Below are positions 34,206 through 43,750 of a stretch of DNA of 64,000 bases, in pieces. The notes under the pieces were generated by a model that worked only from the letters and a program-made list of their open reading frames with translations, did no database searches and was not told the origin of the DNA. The translations under genes were made by a program, and so were the position numbers. Each line of letters begins with the position of its first letter. Position 1 is the first letter of the stretch. The stretch spans positions 2,213,501 to 2,277,500 of the forward strand of contig NC_013851.1 of assembly GCF_000025485.1 (NCBI RefSeq), in the 5' to 3' direction. Source of the DNA: Allochromatium vinosum DSM 180. Lineage in GTDB: Bacteria; Pseudomonadota; Gammaproteobacteria; Chromatiales; Chromatiaceae.

Positions 34206-36257
34206 TCACATTCGCAGCATGGCACGGGCGGCCCGGAGCATCGGCGTCGGCAGTCGCTGCTTGAGCCACATCAGCGCCGGATAGGGCAGGAAGCGTACCA
34301 GCGCGCGCGGATGGACGGCACGCAGCAGTCCGGAGACGCGGTTGGCCTTGGACGACATCAGGAGGCGCACCGGGGGCGCGCTGTTGACCAGACTGCCCTG
34401 ACGCCAGCGGGTGATGGCCCCTCGTCGGGTGCCCGGACTCAGATGATAGGTCAGGGCCTCGCCGAGACTCAGGGCCGGGGCGAAGGGCAGCAGGCGTCCG
34501 GTCGGGTCGGGCGAATAGGGGAAGTCGCCGATCTCGCGTGCGAGCAGTACGCTCGGGCGCTCGACCAGGAATTCCAGACGGCTGAAGTAATGAGGCATGA
34601 GGGCCATGATCTCAGCCGGCGTGAGCCATCGGCTGAGACTGTCGCTGAAGGCGTGGATGCCGGCGCGAAATGCGCTCAGACCCCATTCCCGGATCTCGGC
34701 GCCCTCGGCGTTGAGGATGGGGTGATGGACGCCGGCGCGCGCTTCGTAGCCCAGAGTGCTGCCGTGATCGGCCGCCGTGAAGCATTCGACGATCTCGCGC
34801 AGGGCGGTCGGATCGCGCCAGAACTGGCCGGGCTGGAAGGCGAAGGCCGTCTTGCGGTTGCTCGCGGCGCCGGCGCGTGCCTGGCCCATCAGGCCCCAGT
34901 AGAGGCCGTGCAGGCTGACCCGGTTAGGCTCATCGCCGTTCAGGATGGCGTGCAGCGAATCCTGGATGGTCCCGCTCCAGCCGACATCGACCAGACAGAC
35001 CGGATCGCTTGTGGTCAGCCCTTCCTGATCCAGATAGTCCAGCAGACGGGCGCGCTCCAGCGCGGCCTGTTCGAGGACGAGCGCCTTGAGTTCGGGGTTC
35101 GAGACGAACAGCGTGCGCAGACGCCGCCGGGTGCGGTCATCGAGCGGTGTATCGGGTGATCCAGTCAGGCCCGTGGCCGCCTGGAGCCGTTCAATCAGGG
35201 TCTCGGGCCGGGCGCTCAGACGATGGGCGATGTCGATGAGCGACATCTCGCGGTGCGAGACCAGGATCCAGTCGACCAGTGCCTCGTAATCCTGATCGAC
35301 ACAGCGATGACAGGCCAGACGCGAGACGTGCAGATAGCGCGTCTCCAGATCCGCCGGCCCGAGCCGACGGGCGATGTCGAGCAGCACCTGTCCGTCGCGG
35401 GCGAGGAAATAGAGCCGGTCATGGCCCTGGGTGCGCGCGTGATCGATCACCCAATGCACGAAGGGCAGCAGCAGGGGCGCGGCATGGATGGCTCCCAACC
35501 GCGCGCGGTCGGAGTCGAGCGTCAGACGGCTCTCGCGCAGAACGCCCGCCGAGACCTGCCAGCCGAAGTCATCCTCGTTGGCGCCGAAGGCTTCGTCTGG
35601 CGTCAAATGACAGGCATCGAACAGCGTCACCTGACAGCCCTTCTCGCGCGGACGGCTGATGTCGCTGATCAGGTTGTCGCCGATGTGTTGGATCTCGGCG
35701 AGCGCCACGCCCTCGACTTCGGCCACATGCTCGAACAGCCGACCCGACGCCTTGTTGAGCTTGATCTCTGAGGAGAGATAGAGCGGCGCGGCCTCCAGCA
35801 GGAACGGATCGATGCCGTCGAGCAGTCGCTTCAGATCCGAGCGGCGCAGATACATGTCCGAGATCAGCACCACCCGCTCGCCACGCTCGGCGAGCGCGCG
35901 AAACCGCGCCAGCATCTCGGGGACGCCATAGAGGAACTCGGACTCGGCGGCGAGTTCGAGTTCCATCAGACGCTCGATGTCGGCGTCCGTGAGTCCGTGC
36001 CGTCGACCGAGACAGGCGTGGATGTCGGCGAAGTCGATCTCCTCGACCTGATGCGCGGCCTGGGGATCGCGCTCGCGTGCTTCGAGGCGAGCGGCGTATT
36101 CAGCCGCCACGCGCTCGTGCGCGAAGCGCCGGCAGAGTTCAGACGGCAGTCCCTGCGGATCGGCCAGCAGCCGGCGTTGCAGATGGACGAAGACCCCGCG
36201 CGGCGTGCCGACCCGACGGGTGATGAGGGTGTCGAAGATATCGAATGAATAGATCAT
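34206..36257 (-). CDS. COG5610-like HAD-superfamily protein, active-site type
   Basis: A protein of about 683 residues. The N-terminal third is a HAD hydrolase: nucleophile D6 in FDIFDTL, VVLISDMYL (motif II), LNKASGRLF (motif III Lys) and GDNLISDISRPREKG (motif IV). The C-terminal two-thirds (YFLARDGQVLLDIARRLG and VDVGWSGTIQDSLH) is the conserved extension of COG5610 proteins found in polysaccharide clusters; its role is unknown. The start at 36257 overlaps the galE stop as ATGA. A much longer frame reaching 37109 is galE read in the wrong frame and is rejected. A paralog is at 40416-42518. Confidence 0.82.
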   Translation of the reverse strand: MIYSFDIFDTLITRRVGTPRGVFVHLQRRLLADPQGLPSELCRRFAHERVAAEYAARLEARERDPQAAHQVEEIDFADIHACLGRRHGLTDADIERLMELELAAESEFLYGVPEMLARFRALAERGERVVLISDMYLRRSDLKRLLDGIDPFLLEAAPLYLSSEIKLNKASGRLFEHVAEVEGVALAEIQHIGDNLISDISRPREKGCQVTLFDACHLTPDEAFGANEDDFGWQVSAGVLRESRLTLDSDRARLGAIHAAPLLLPFVHWVIDHARTQGHDRLYFLARDGQVLLDIARRLGPADLETRYLHVSRLACHRCVDQDYEALVDWILVSHREMSLIDIAHRLSARPETLIERLQAATGLTGSPDTPLDDRTRRRLRTLFVSNPELKALVLEQAALERARLLDYLDQEGLTTSDPVCLVDVGWSGTIQDSLHAILNGDEPNRVSLHGLYWGLMGQARAGAASNRKTAFAFQPGQFWRDPTALREIVECFTAADHGSTLGYEARAGVHHPILNAEGAEIREWGLSAFRAGIHAFSDSLSRWLTPAEIMALMPHYFSRLEFLVERPSVLLAREIGDFPYSPDPTGRLLPFAPALSLGEALTYHLSPGTRRGAITRWRQGSLVNSAPPVRLLMSSKANRVSGLLRAVHPRALVRFLPYPALMWLKQRLPTPMLRAARAMLRM

Positions 36258-37225
36258 CTGGACTGATGCCATTTCCAGGCATGTTCGATCGTCTCGGCCA
36301 GATCGCGATAACGCGGCTCCCAACCGAGCAGACGCCGCGCCTTGTCGGCATCGGCATAGAGCACCGGCGGATCGCCCGGACGGCGCGGGCCGATCGCGCG
36401 CGGAACCGGACGACCGGTGACGCGCTCGGCGGCGGCGATGACCTCCAGCACCGAAGCCCCCTGCCCCGTCCCGAGATTGAAGGCCCCGCTCCCTTCGCCC
36501 GCGCGCAGATGGGCGAGACTCCTGACATGGGCCTCGGCTAGATCGGCGACATGGATATAGTCGCGGATACAGCTCCCGTCCGGGGTCGGATAGTCGTCGC
36601 CGAAGACCTGGAGCTGTGGACCACGCCCAGCGGCCGCCTGGAGCGCCAGCGGAATCAGATGGGTCTCGGGATCGTGATCCTCGCCGACCTCGCCCTCGGG
36701 ATCGGCGCCCGCGGCATTGAAATAGCGCAGCGCGATCCAGCCCAGACCATGGGCCTGCTCGAAGTCGGCCAGCATCCGCTCGACCATCAGCTTGGAGGCG
36801 CCATAGGGGTTGATCGGACGCTGCGGATGGTCCTCGGTGATCGGCGTCCGGTCCGGGATGCCATAGGTCGCGCAGGTGCTCGAAAAGACGATGTGCGGGA
36901 TGGCGTGATCGCGCATGGCTTCGAGCAGCGTCAGGGTGCCGGCGACATTGTTGCGGTAGTAACGCCCCGGATCGCGCACCGACTCGCCGACATAGGCATA
37001 GGCGGCGAAATGGATCACCGCCTCGGGCCGATGACGTTCGATGACCGCATCCAGACAGGCGCGGTCGCTGATGTCGCCGATCTCCAGCGGTCCCCAGCGC
37101 ACGGCCCACTCATGGCCATAGACCAGATTGTCGAGCGTGATCGGCCGGTAGCCCGCGCATGCCAGCGCTTTGCAGGTGTGGCTGCCGATATAGCCCGCAC
37201 CGCCCGTGACCAGGACCGGGATCAT
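36254..37225 (-). CDS. galE: UDP-glucose 4-epimerase
   Basis: A 323-residue extended SDR that interconverts UDP-glucose and UDP-galactose using bound NAD. The N-terminal motif is [16 protein letters not shown], the Ser of FSSTCATYG and the Tyr and Lys of YGASK are catalytic, and [28 protein letters not shown] is the classical GalE substrate region. The length is normal. It overlaps both neighbours by ATGA, so it is co-translated with the UDP-glucuronate decarboxylase upstream and the HAD protein downstream. Confidence 0.95.
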   Translation of the reverse strand: MIPVLVTGGAGYIGSHTCKALACAGYRPITLDNLVYGHEWAVRWGPLEIGDISDRACLDAVIERHRPEAVIHFAAYAYVGESVRDPGRYYRNNVAGTLTLLEAMRDHAIPHIVFSSTCATYGIPDRTPITEDHPQRPINPYGASKLMVERMLADFEQAHGLGWIALRYFNAAGADPEGEVGEDHDPETHLIPLALQAAAGRGPQLQVFGDDYPTPDGSCIRDYIHVADLAEAHVRSLAHLRAGEGSGAFNLGTGQGASVLEVIAAAERVTGRPVPRAIGPRRPGDPPVLYADADKARRLLGWEPRYRDLAETIEHAWKWHQSR

Positions 37226-38181
37226 GCCAGCCCCCGGCTCAGCAGGCCCTCGAAATAGAAGATGGTCTGCTTGAGTCCGTCGTCGAGCGGCACGCGCGGC
37301 TCCCAGCCGAGCAGTTCACGCGCGCGCGTGATGTCGGGCTGGCGCTGGGTCGGGTCGTCCTGCGGCAGCGGCCGGTAGACCAGTTCGGACCTGGACCCCG
37401 TGAGTTCACGGATGCGTTCGGCCAGTTGGCGCATGCTCAGTTCGATCGGGTTGCCCAGATTGATCGGCCCCGTGATCTCGGCCGGGCTGGCCATGAGCCG
37501 CACGAACCCCTCGATCATGTCGTCGACGAAACAGAACGAGCGCGTCTGCGAACCGTCGCCATAGAGGGTGATCGGCTCGCCTTTGAGCGCCTGGACGATG
37601 AAGTTCGACACCACCCGCCCGTCGTTCGGATGCATCCCCGGACCATAGGTGTTGAAGATGCGCGCGACCTTGATTTCGAGCCGGTGCTGACGGTGATAGT
37701 CGAAGAACAGGGTCTCGGCGCAGCGCTTGCCTTCGTCGTAACAGGCGCGCGGACCGATGGGATTGACCCGGCCCCAATAGGTCTCGGACTGCGGATGGCA
37801 CTCGGGATCGCCATAGACCTCGCTGGTCGAGGCTTGCAGGATGCGCGCCTTGGTGCGCTTGGCCAGACCCAGCATGTTGATGGCGCCATGCACGCTGGTC
37901 TTGGTGGTCTGCACCGGGTCGAACTGATAGTGAATGGGTGAGGCCGGACAGGCGAGATTGTAGATCTCGTCGACCTCGACATAGAGCGGAAAGGTGATGT
38001 CGTGGCGCATCAGCTCGAAGTGCGGATGGCCGAGCAACTGGCTGACGTTGTCCTTGGTTGCGGTGTAGAAGTTGTCGACGCAGATGACCTCGCAGTCCTC
38101 GGCGACCAGCCGCGCGCACAGCCGGCTGCCGAGAAACCCGGCCCCGCCGGTGACCAGGACACGTTTGTGTAATGTCTTCAT
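37222..38181 (-). CDS. UDP-glucuronate decarboxylase (UDP-xylose synthase)
   Basis: A 319-residue SDR that converts UDP-glucuronate to UDP-xylose. [16 protein letters not shown] binds NAD. The decarboxylase type is shown by [38 protein letters not shown] (here split by context), [21 protein letters not shown] and [21 protein letters not shown]. It has the short bacterial form without a membrane anchor. With galE it supplies UDP-xylose and UDP-galactose to this cluster's glycosyltransferase. The start is ATG 38181, and the stop overlaps galE. Confidence 0.93.
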   Translation of the reverse strand: MKTLHKRVLVTGGAGFLGSRLCARLVAEDCEVICVDNFYTATKDNVSQLLGHPHFELMRHDITFPLYVEVDEIYNLACPASPIHYQFDPVQTTKTSVHGAINMLGLAKRTKARILQASTSEVYGDPECHPQSETYWGRVNPIGPRACYDEGKRCAETLFFDYHRQHRLEIKVARIFNTYGPGMHPNDGRVVSNFIVQALKGEPITLYGDGSQTRSFCFVDDMIEGFVRLMASPAEITGPINLGNPIELSMRQLAERIRELTGSRSELVYRPLPQDDPTQRQPDITRARELLGWEPRVPLDDGLKQTIFYFEGLLSRGLA

Positions 38182-38206
38182 AAGGATTCGATTAGCACAG
38201 ATTCGA

Positions 38207-40342
38207 TCAGGACGCCGACTCGCCCACGCCGAGCGTGTCGAGTCGCGGATAACAGAGCATCACCATGTCCGCGACCGGCGATTGCAGATCCAGGCGCTTG
38301 AAGCTGAAGTAATAGCCCAGCTCCAGCGACTCCAGCCAGGGCTTGATCTCCAGGAAGTCCTTGGGATGGTGATAGACGCTGACGATGAGTGCCGGACGAT
38401 AGCGGCGGAGGGTTTCGACCGCGCCGAGCAGGGCCTCCTTCTCCAGCCCCTCGATGTCGAGCTTGATGAGTGCCGGGCGCAGATCATGCCGCGCGACCAG
38501 GGCGTCGATGGTATCGAACTCACACCGGACGCGACTCTCGCCGCCGTGCGCCGCCTCGTCGCGGAAGTCGGCGAGCAGGCTGGTGCCCTGATCGGGGAAG
38601 TCGTCGGCGCCGTGATGATGCATCTCGAAGTGGCCGCGATGGTCGTGCAGACCCTGGGGTTCGGGGATGATGCGTCCCTGAAGACCGAAGCGTCCGACAT
38701 TCTCGCTCAGCCGCTTGAAGTTGACCGGATCGGGTTCGAGCGCCAGCACCCGTGCGTTCGGACAGGCATCGGCGAGCTGCACCGCCGAGTCGCCGATGAA
38801 GGCCCCGCCATCGATCACGTCGCCCCCGGCGCGGATGCGGGCCTGGATGTCGCGCGGAAAGGCGTTCAGGCCATAGAGCGCCTCGAACACCTCGGCCGAG
38901 AGCCAGGGGTATTCGTCCAGGAACGCCTGATAGCGTGCGGCAATCCGAGGCGCCGGACGGGTGTTCTGCCGGAAGCGCTCGGCCGGACGCCAGAGCAGAT
39001 CCCGGTGCAGCAGGAAGCGGCTGTAGTCCTGGCACTCGGGCAGATACTTGTCGTAGATGCGCACGAAGGTCTCGACCAGGGCGCGGTCGTTCTCGGACAG
39101 GCCGCGCTGGAGTGTCGCCAGACGCTCGGGCATGTCCGCATGATGTTCACGCAGATAATCGCGCCAGAAGTTGACCCAATAGGTCGCGACCCCCTGATAG
39201 TTGGTCAAGAGATCGGCGCAGCGCGGATCCTGAACCTCGATCACCCGCCGTCCCAGGACACGATGTTTGATCGGCTGGACCCAGGGCAGACCGCCGACTC
39301 GGGCGCGCAGGGCGCGTGCCTTGTCGCGCAGCCGTACGCGCCCCGACGAGAGATAGCGCCGCGCCGTCAGTTGCAGGGCCAACGCCCGATGCGCGCCCTG
39401 ACGATAGAGCGGCGAGGCGAAGACGCGCTCATAGAAACGGATCGCCTCGGGGTCGAGTAGATGGGGATAGTCGCGCACGAAGCGCTCCTCGTCGGCCGAC
39501 AGCCCGTCGAGAATGCCGCGATAGGCCAGATAACGGAATCGCGGCTCGATGTCGCGCGTCCAGAAGTATTGCAGGCTCATCTTGTACTGCATGAAGTCCT
39601 GGAACACTGCCTCGTAGACGCCCTGCTCGCGAAAGAGCGCGATCCCTTCCCGGAAGATGCGGAAGATGTCGAGATGATGGCGCCCGCGATGCCACATGAT
39701 CGAGCCGGCGCGCATCCGGTACTTGTAGAGCTTCTCGGGCAGCATCACGACCTTTTGGGCCGCCAGCAGCACCTGCCAGTGATAGACGTTGTCGTCGAAC
39801 TGCAAACCGTCCGGAAAGCGGAAGTCGTACTGGTTCAGGAAGTCCATCCGGAAGAACTTCGACCAGGTGTAGTGATAGTGCAGAATCTCGAGCTTCTGCT
39901 CCAGCCGGGTCTTGGGCTCTAGGCTCCAGCTGTCGAAGTCGTAATACCAGTTATCGAACTCGCGCTCGTCCTCGATCATCAGGTGCTGGAAGACGATGAA
40001 ATCGGCCCCGGTACGCTCGATCTCCTCGACCAGACGCGAGACGGCGCCCGGACGCAGCAGGTCGTCCGAATCGACATGCAGCAGATAACGTCCCCGTACG
40101 TGCGCCAGGGCGGTGTTGCGCGTGGAGGCCAGTCCACGGTTGGTCTGATCGACGATGCGGATGCGCGGATCGCGCCGTGCATACTCGGCCAGGATCGCGG
40201 GCGACTCGTCGGTCGAACCGTCGTTGACGCAGATGATCTCCAGATCGGTGAAATCCTGCGTGACGATCGAGTCCAGACAGGCCCGCAGATAGGGGGCAAC
40301 GTTATAGACGGGCAGCGCAATGCTGACGGTGGGAGAACCCAT
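38207..40342 (-). CDS. GT2 glycosyltransferase fused to an FkbM-type methyltransferase
   Basis: A bifunctional protein of about 711 residues. Residues 1-230 are a GT-A family 2 glycosyltransferase: [38 protein letters not shown], and [14 protein letters not shown] with the acidic donor-binding motif. A helical middle region follows. The last 240 residues are FkbM-like: [30 protein letters not shown], and [18 protein letters not shown]. It could add a sugar and methylate it or its neighbour, perhaps as a chain cap. ATG 40342 is the best of three starts, with GGAG ten bases upstream. Confidence 0.87.
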   Translation of the reverse strand: MGSPTVSIALPVYNVAPYLRACLDSIVTQDFTDLEIICVNDGSTDESPAILAEYARRDPRIRIVDQTNRGLASTRNTALAHVRGRYLLHVDSDDLLRPGAVSRLVEEIERTGADFIVFQHLMIEDEREFDNWYYDFDSWSLEPKTRLEQKLEILHYHYTWSKFFRMDFLNQYDFRFPDGLQFDDNVYHWQVLLAAQKVVMLPEKLYKYRMRAGSIMWHRGRHHLDIFRIFREGIALFREQGVYEAVFQDFMQYKMSLQYFWTRDIEPRFRYLAYRGILDGLSADEERFVRDYPHLLDPEAIRFYERVFASPLYRQGAHRALALQLTARRYLSSGRVRLRDKARALRARVGGLPWVQPIKHRVLGRRVIEVQDPRCADLLTNYQGVATYWVNFWRDYLREHHADMPERLATLQRGLSENDRALVETFVRIYDKYLPECQDYSRFLLHRDLLWRPAERFRQNTRPAPRIAARYQAFLDEYPWLSAEVFEALYGLNAFPRDIQARIRAGGDVIDGGAFIGDSAVQLADACPNARVLALEPDPVNFKRLSENVGRFGLQGRIIPEPQGLHDHRGHFEMHHHGADDFPDQGTSLLADFRDEAAHGGESRVRCEFDTIDALVARHDLRPALIKLDIEGLEKEALLGAVETLRRYRPALIVSVYHHPKDFLEIKPWLESLELGYYFSFKRLDLQSPVADMVMLCYPRLDTLGVGESAS

Positions 40343-40415
40343 GAATGCCATGCTCCGCGGAAAGCTGTGATCCAAGCGTCAAGGGTCGCCCGGACCAGGT
40401 GGATCGTAAAGGGGT

Positions 40416-42518
40416 TTAGGGACGTTCGCTCGCGCGTGCCGCCGAGAGATCGCGAATCAGACGCCGTCCGGTCGCGCGTTCCTGCCTGAAACGCCTGAGG
40501 TGCTTTCGCAGCGTGCGCGTCAATTTCAGGCTGTCGAGCACCGAGTGCTTGACGAGCACCTTGAGACCTTGTGAGAGCGGATGCAGTCTCAGGATCAGAC
40601 GCGCCAGGGGCGCACTGCGCACCAGACTGGCCTCGTACCACTCGGTCATGAGCCGCCGATCCTCATAGCGGCGCCGGAACGCATAGTCGAAGGCTTCGCG
40701 CACCCCAAAGGCCGGCGCCGACTCGCGCAGGGCCAGATCGCAATGATCGCCCGAATAGGGCACACGGCCCAGCGTTTCGGCGATCAGACGCGGCGGCTTA
40801 TGCATGAGTTCGAACAGACGCGGCAGGACAGCATCGAAATGCTCGGTCAGGAGCGGATAGCGTCCGGCCAGTCGCGCATACTCGGTCGCGAACCACTCGG
40901 CGCCGTCCAGGAATTCGCCGACGCCCCAGTCGCGCAGATGGCCGCCGTCGTCGCGTAGTTTAGGCACGATCCGCCCATCCGGCCGGCGTTCGTAGCCGAC
41001 CGTCTGACCATGATCGGCCTGCGCCAGCAGTTCGGTATGGAGCGCGACGATGTTGTCCTCGACATGGTTGGGCCGGATCGCATAGGCCGTCTTGCGATTG
41101 CGCGCGCTGGTGTAGTGCGAATAGTGGAAGAGCCCGAAATAGAAGCCGTGGATCTCGATATCCGGTTTGTGAGACGCGGCAATCTTGTAGAGCGAGTCCT
41201 GACTGCCGCCCATCCAGCCGATGTCCACGGTCCCGACCGGGCCGGCGTCGAAGAAGTCTTCCTGTTGCAGATAGGCGATGAGCAACTCACGCGCACGCCG
41301 GGCGTTGTCGAGGATCGCCTCGCGGATGGCGGGGATCTCGTCGAAGTGTTCGAGCAGTTCCAGCGTCAGGGGCTCGGGGATCGAGGCGTCCAGATCGCTC
41401 AGGCGCGCGCGCAGTGCGTCGGGCAAGAGGGCGTGCAGTTGCTCGCCCGTCATGTCGACGCGCTCGGCGAGCATGGCCAGCGACAGCATGGGGATGCGCT
41501 CGGCCAGCCAGCGATGCTCGCGCGGTGTGATCTCGAACACCGAGGGCAAACGGAAGGCCCGCCTCGATCCGTACAGATAGCGCAGATCCAGATCGAGTCC
41601 GCGCTCGCGCGCGATGGCACGCGCGAGACGCAAAAAGATCATCCCATCGCGGGCGATGAAATAGAGCCGCCGGATGCCGCGCTGACAGGCTTGATCGAGT
41701 ACGTCGCGGATGAAGCCGTAGAAGAGCGGACCGGCGAGTCCGGCCCCGATCAAGGCGTGCGGCGAGGCGTCCGGATGCAGGATCCGATAGGTCTTGGAGG
41801 AACCGGCCAGCAGTTGGCAGAACAGGCTGTCCTCCTCGTGAGAGGCCCACTCGATCTCGGACAGCAGAGCACCCTTGTAGCGTTCGGCCGCGATCCCCAT
41901 GGCACGCGGCATCCGCCAGTCGGCGCGAACGTCGTCGCCCAGATGGATCAGCTGGCCGGGCGCGACGCCTTCGGCCTGGAGGACATGCCTGAACAGCTCG
42001 CCCGAGCGCTTGGTCAGTCCCAGATCGGATGCCACATAACACGGACAGGCGGCCAGACGCGCATCGATGCCGGCCAGCAAGTGCTCGACCTCGGCGCCCG
42101 TGAAATCCGTGTCCGAGATCAGCACCACCCGCTCGCCGGCATCGAGCAGTCGGTGAACGCGTGCGATGTTCTCAGGGATGCCGATCAAGAGCTCGGCGGT
42201 GATCTCCACTTCGAGTTGCCGGATCCTGGCGATCAGAGCAGGATCAAGCTCCGGATAACGCTGGGCGATGCGGGCATAGATTTCGTCGAGACGAACCGCG
42301 ATCGGTTCCTCATCCTCCGTACCCTCCGGATAGCGCACCTGGTAATCGGCCGTAGTGCGAACTTCCAGAAATTCCTCGACCAAGCGCGTCGGCAGCCCGA
42401 GCTCCTCCTGGATATGCAATGCGTGCCGCAACGCACAGAGCACACCTCGCACGCTCGCCGTGCGATAGGTCACGAGCGTGTCGAAGACGCCGAAGGAGAA
42501 AACCGTTTTCCGGGTCAT
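40416..42518 (-). CDS. COG5610-like HAD-superfamily protein lacking the nucleophilic Asp
   Basis: A 700-residue paralog of the HAD protein at 34206-36257. Motif I reads FGVFDTL (residues 9-15): Gly10 (codon GGC) stands where the other copy has the nucleophile Asp6. Motif II VVLISDTDF, the Lys of LTKRSGELF and GDDVRADWRMPRAMG are kept, as is the C-terminal extension (YFIARDGMIFLRLARAI and VGTVDIGWMGGSQDSLY). It probably cannot form the usual aspartyl-phosphate and may act as a scaffold or regulator. It is the first gene of this minus-strand glycan unit. Confidence 0.82.
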   Translation of the reverse strand: MTRKTVFSFGVFDTLVTYRTASVRGVLCALRHALHIQEELGLPTRLVEEFLEVRTTADYQVRYPEGTEDEEPIAVRLDEIYARIAQRYPELDPALIARIRQLEVEITAELLIGIPENIARVHRLLDAGERVVLISDTDFTGAEVEHLLAGIDARLAACPCYVASDLGLTKRSGELFRHVLQAEGVAPGQLIHLGDDVRADWRMPRAMGIAAERYKGALLSEIEWASHEEDSLFCQLLAGSSKTYRILHPDASPHALIGAGLAGPLFYGFIRDVLDQACQRGIRRLYFIARDGMIFLRLARAIARERGLDLDLRYLYGSRRAFRLPSVFEITPREHRWLAERIPMLSLAMLAERVDMTGEQLHALLPDALRARLSDLDASIPEPLTLELLEHFDEIPAIREAILDNARRARELLIAYLQQEDFFDAGPVGTVDIGWMGGSQDSLYKIAASHKPDIEIHGFYFGLFHYSHYTSARNRKTAYAIRPNHVEDNIVALHTELLAQADHGQTVGYERRPDGRIVPKLRDDGGHLRDWGVGEFLDGAEWFATEYARLAGRYPLLTEHFDAVLPRLFELMHKPPRLIAETLGRVPYSGDHCDLALRESAPAFGVREAFDYAFRRRYEDRRLMTEWYEASLVRSAPLARLILRLHPLSQGLKVLVKHSVLDSLKLTRTLRKHLRRFRQERATGRRLIRDLSAARASERP

Positions 42519-42649
42519 GCCGCATCCACCCTCGAATCTCCGCCGGCATCGCAGGATCCAATGCGGCGGGGATCAGCGTTCATTTTCTATGAGATCCATG
42601 ACGCACACTACGGAGTACCGCCCCAAGTGCCCATGCGTCGAAAATTGGC

Positions 42650-42658
42650 ATCATAGCA
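42650..42658 (-). promoter_or_regulatory. candidate extended -10 promoter for the glycan unit
   Basis: The minus strand reads TGCTATGAT, an extended -10 box (TGn then TATGAT, five of six matches). No clear -35 lies 17 bases upstream, as is allowed for extended -10 promoters. The leader to the ATG at 42518 would be about 125 bases. The rest of the 261-base gap between 42518 and 42780 shows no gene. Confidence 0.25.
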
Positions 42659-42779
42659 CCTGGCCCCCAGCACATGACGCCAGATTGAGGTGATTTAGGC
42701 CATACTTAAGGAGTAGGATTGAAACATGGGTACGGTCGAGCGATCGTCCCTGTCATCGCCATTCCAGGAGGAGTCGCCT

Positions 42780-43130
42780 ATGTATCGATCGATCCCAATA
42801 CTGGCCTTGATGATGGCCGCCTCGGGGAGCTACGCCGCCGTAAAGGCGCCAACCCTGGGTATCGAGCCAACCCACAGCCTTGATCACAGCATTCTGCTGG
42901 CACAGGGGCCGCGCGGTCCCGGCGGCCCAGGTGGGGGGCCGTATGACTTCAGAGGTCCGGGGGGACCTGACCCTTATCCGCCCCGTGGTCCCAGAGGTCC
43001 GGGCGGTCCTGGCTTCTACCCAGGCCCCGGACCTGGTCCGGGACCGCGCCCGGCACCGCCGCCCGATCCGGGTCCGGCAGGCATCATTCCCAACATCCTG
43101 CCGTTGCTCTTGCCGCCCCCCCGTCCGTGA
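42780..43130 (+). CDS. small secreted Gly/Pro-rich (collagen-like) protein
   Basis: A protein of about 116 residues. The N-terminus MYRSIPILALMMAASGSYAAV is a signal peptide with an Ala-rich cleavage region. Residues 45-100 are made of GP-rich triplets such as GPRGPGGPGGGP, GPRGPGGPG and PGPGPGPGPRP, and a short hydrophobic end (PNILPLLLPPP) follows. AGGAGGAG six bases before ATG 42780 decides the start; ATG 42726 would hide the signal peptide. The repeats are too short and irregular to be sure of a collagen triple helix. It may be a surface or periplasmic spacer. It faces a Cys-rich lipoprotein across a palindrome. Confidence 0.72.
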   Translation: MYRSIPILALMMAASGSYAAVKAPTLGIEPTHSLDHSILLAQGPRGPGGPGGGPYDFRGPGGPDPYPPRGPRGPGGPGFYPGPGPGPGPRPAPPPDPGPAGIIPNILPLLLPPPRP

Positions 43131-43158
43131 CGGCTGACCCTGGGGATCCGCCGTCCTC

Positions 43159-43183
43159 GTAGGGTACGCACAGCGTACCCTAC
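43159..43183. repeat. perfect 11-bp palindrome between convergent genes
   Basis: GTAGGGTACGC (43159-43169) is followed by ACA and then GCGTACCCTAC (43173-43183), a perfect inverted repeat. It sits 28 bases after one stop codon and 7 bases before the other, so it could end transcription from both sides. It also looks like the REP-type palindromes that occur in many copies in proteobacterial genomes; only one copy is seen here. Confidence 0.65.
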
Positions 43184-43190
43184 GCTCGAT

Positions 43191-43745
43191 TCAGCGCAGA
43201 CCGAACGCAGGCCCGCCCTCTTCGCCCGGACGATGATTCGGATCGGTCGGGATGCAGGCCAGCCCCTGAGATTGGATCATGCAGCGCCCCGCTATTTCGC
43301 CGCGTGCTGTCTGGATCAGACAGGCCGAACCCTGGGTACGGTCCACACAGGCATCGACGGCTTCGCGCGGCGGCTTGGGCGCGCGATCGGGTATCCCGCT
43401 CGCGGATGGCGGCGGCATCATGGTCGCGGCATCTCCAGGACCGAAACCGGCGCCGCCCGGTCCACCCGGCATCACACGCCCATCCGGCGGCGCACGATCC
43501 GGCACGCATACCCAGTCGCGCCCCCGCTCCTGACAGGTTCCCGCGATCGCATGGACGCCGTCCTCGAAGTAGCAGACCGCCGAAGCGGCCTTGTAGAGAC
43601 AGGCGTCGAGGGCCGCGCGCGGCGGGCCGGACGATCGCGGCGGATCCTCGGCGCAACCCTGACCACAGACCGCCAGCCCCAACAGCGCCACAAAGCCGGC
43701 CAAACCCAAGCGCGCGCGTCTGATCGAAGCGTCCTTCCCCGCCAT
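43191..43745 (-). CDS. Cys-rich putative lipoprotein with two internal repeats
   Basis: A protein of about 184 residues. The N-terminus is basic, then hydrophobic (LGLAGFVALLGLAVCGQGC), and ends in candidate lipobox cysteines. Two related units follow: one begins PPRAALDACLYKAASAVC and ends WVCVPD, the other begins PPREAVDACVDRTQGSAC and ends LACIPTD. Each has four cysteines in the same spacing, so two disulfides per unit are likely. A Gly/Pro linker joins them. It has no known function. ATG 43745 overlaps the stop of the HemN-like gene, so it is probably the last gene of that unit. Confidence 0.72.
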   Translation of the reverse strand: MAGKDASIRRARLGLAGFVALLGLAVCGQGCAEDPPRSSGPPRAALDACLYKAASAVCYFEDGVHAIAGTCQERGRDWVCVPDRAPPDGRVMPGGPGGAGFGPGDAATMMPPPSASGIPDRAPKPPREAVDACVDRTQGSACLIQTARGEIAGRCMIQSQGLACIPTDPNHRPGEEGGPAFGLR

Positions 43746-43750
43746 CGGTC

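Noticed and set aside
36258-37109. Long N-terminal extension of the HAD protein at 34206-36257
   Set aside because: The extra residues are galE read in another frame; the HAD motif I begins at the ATG overlapping the galE stop.
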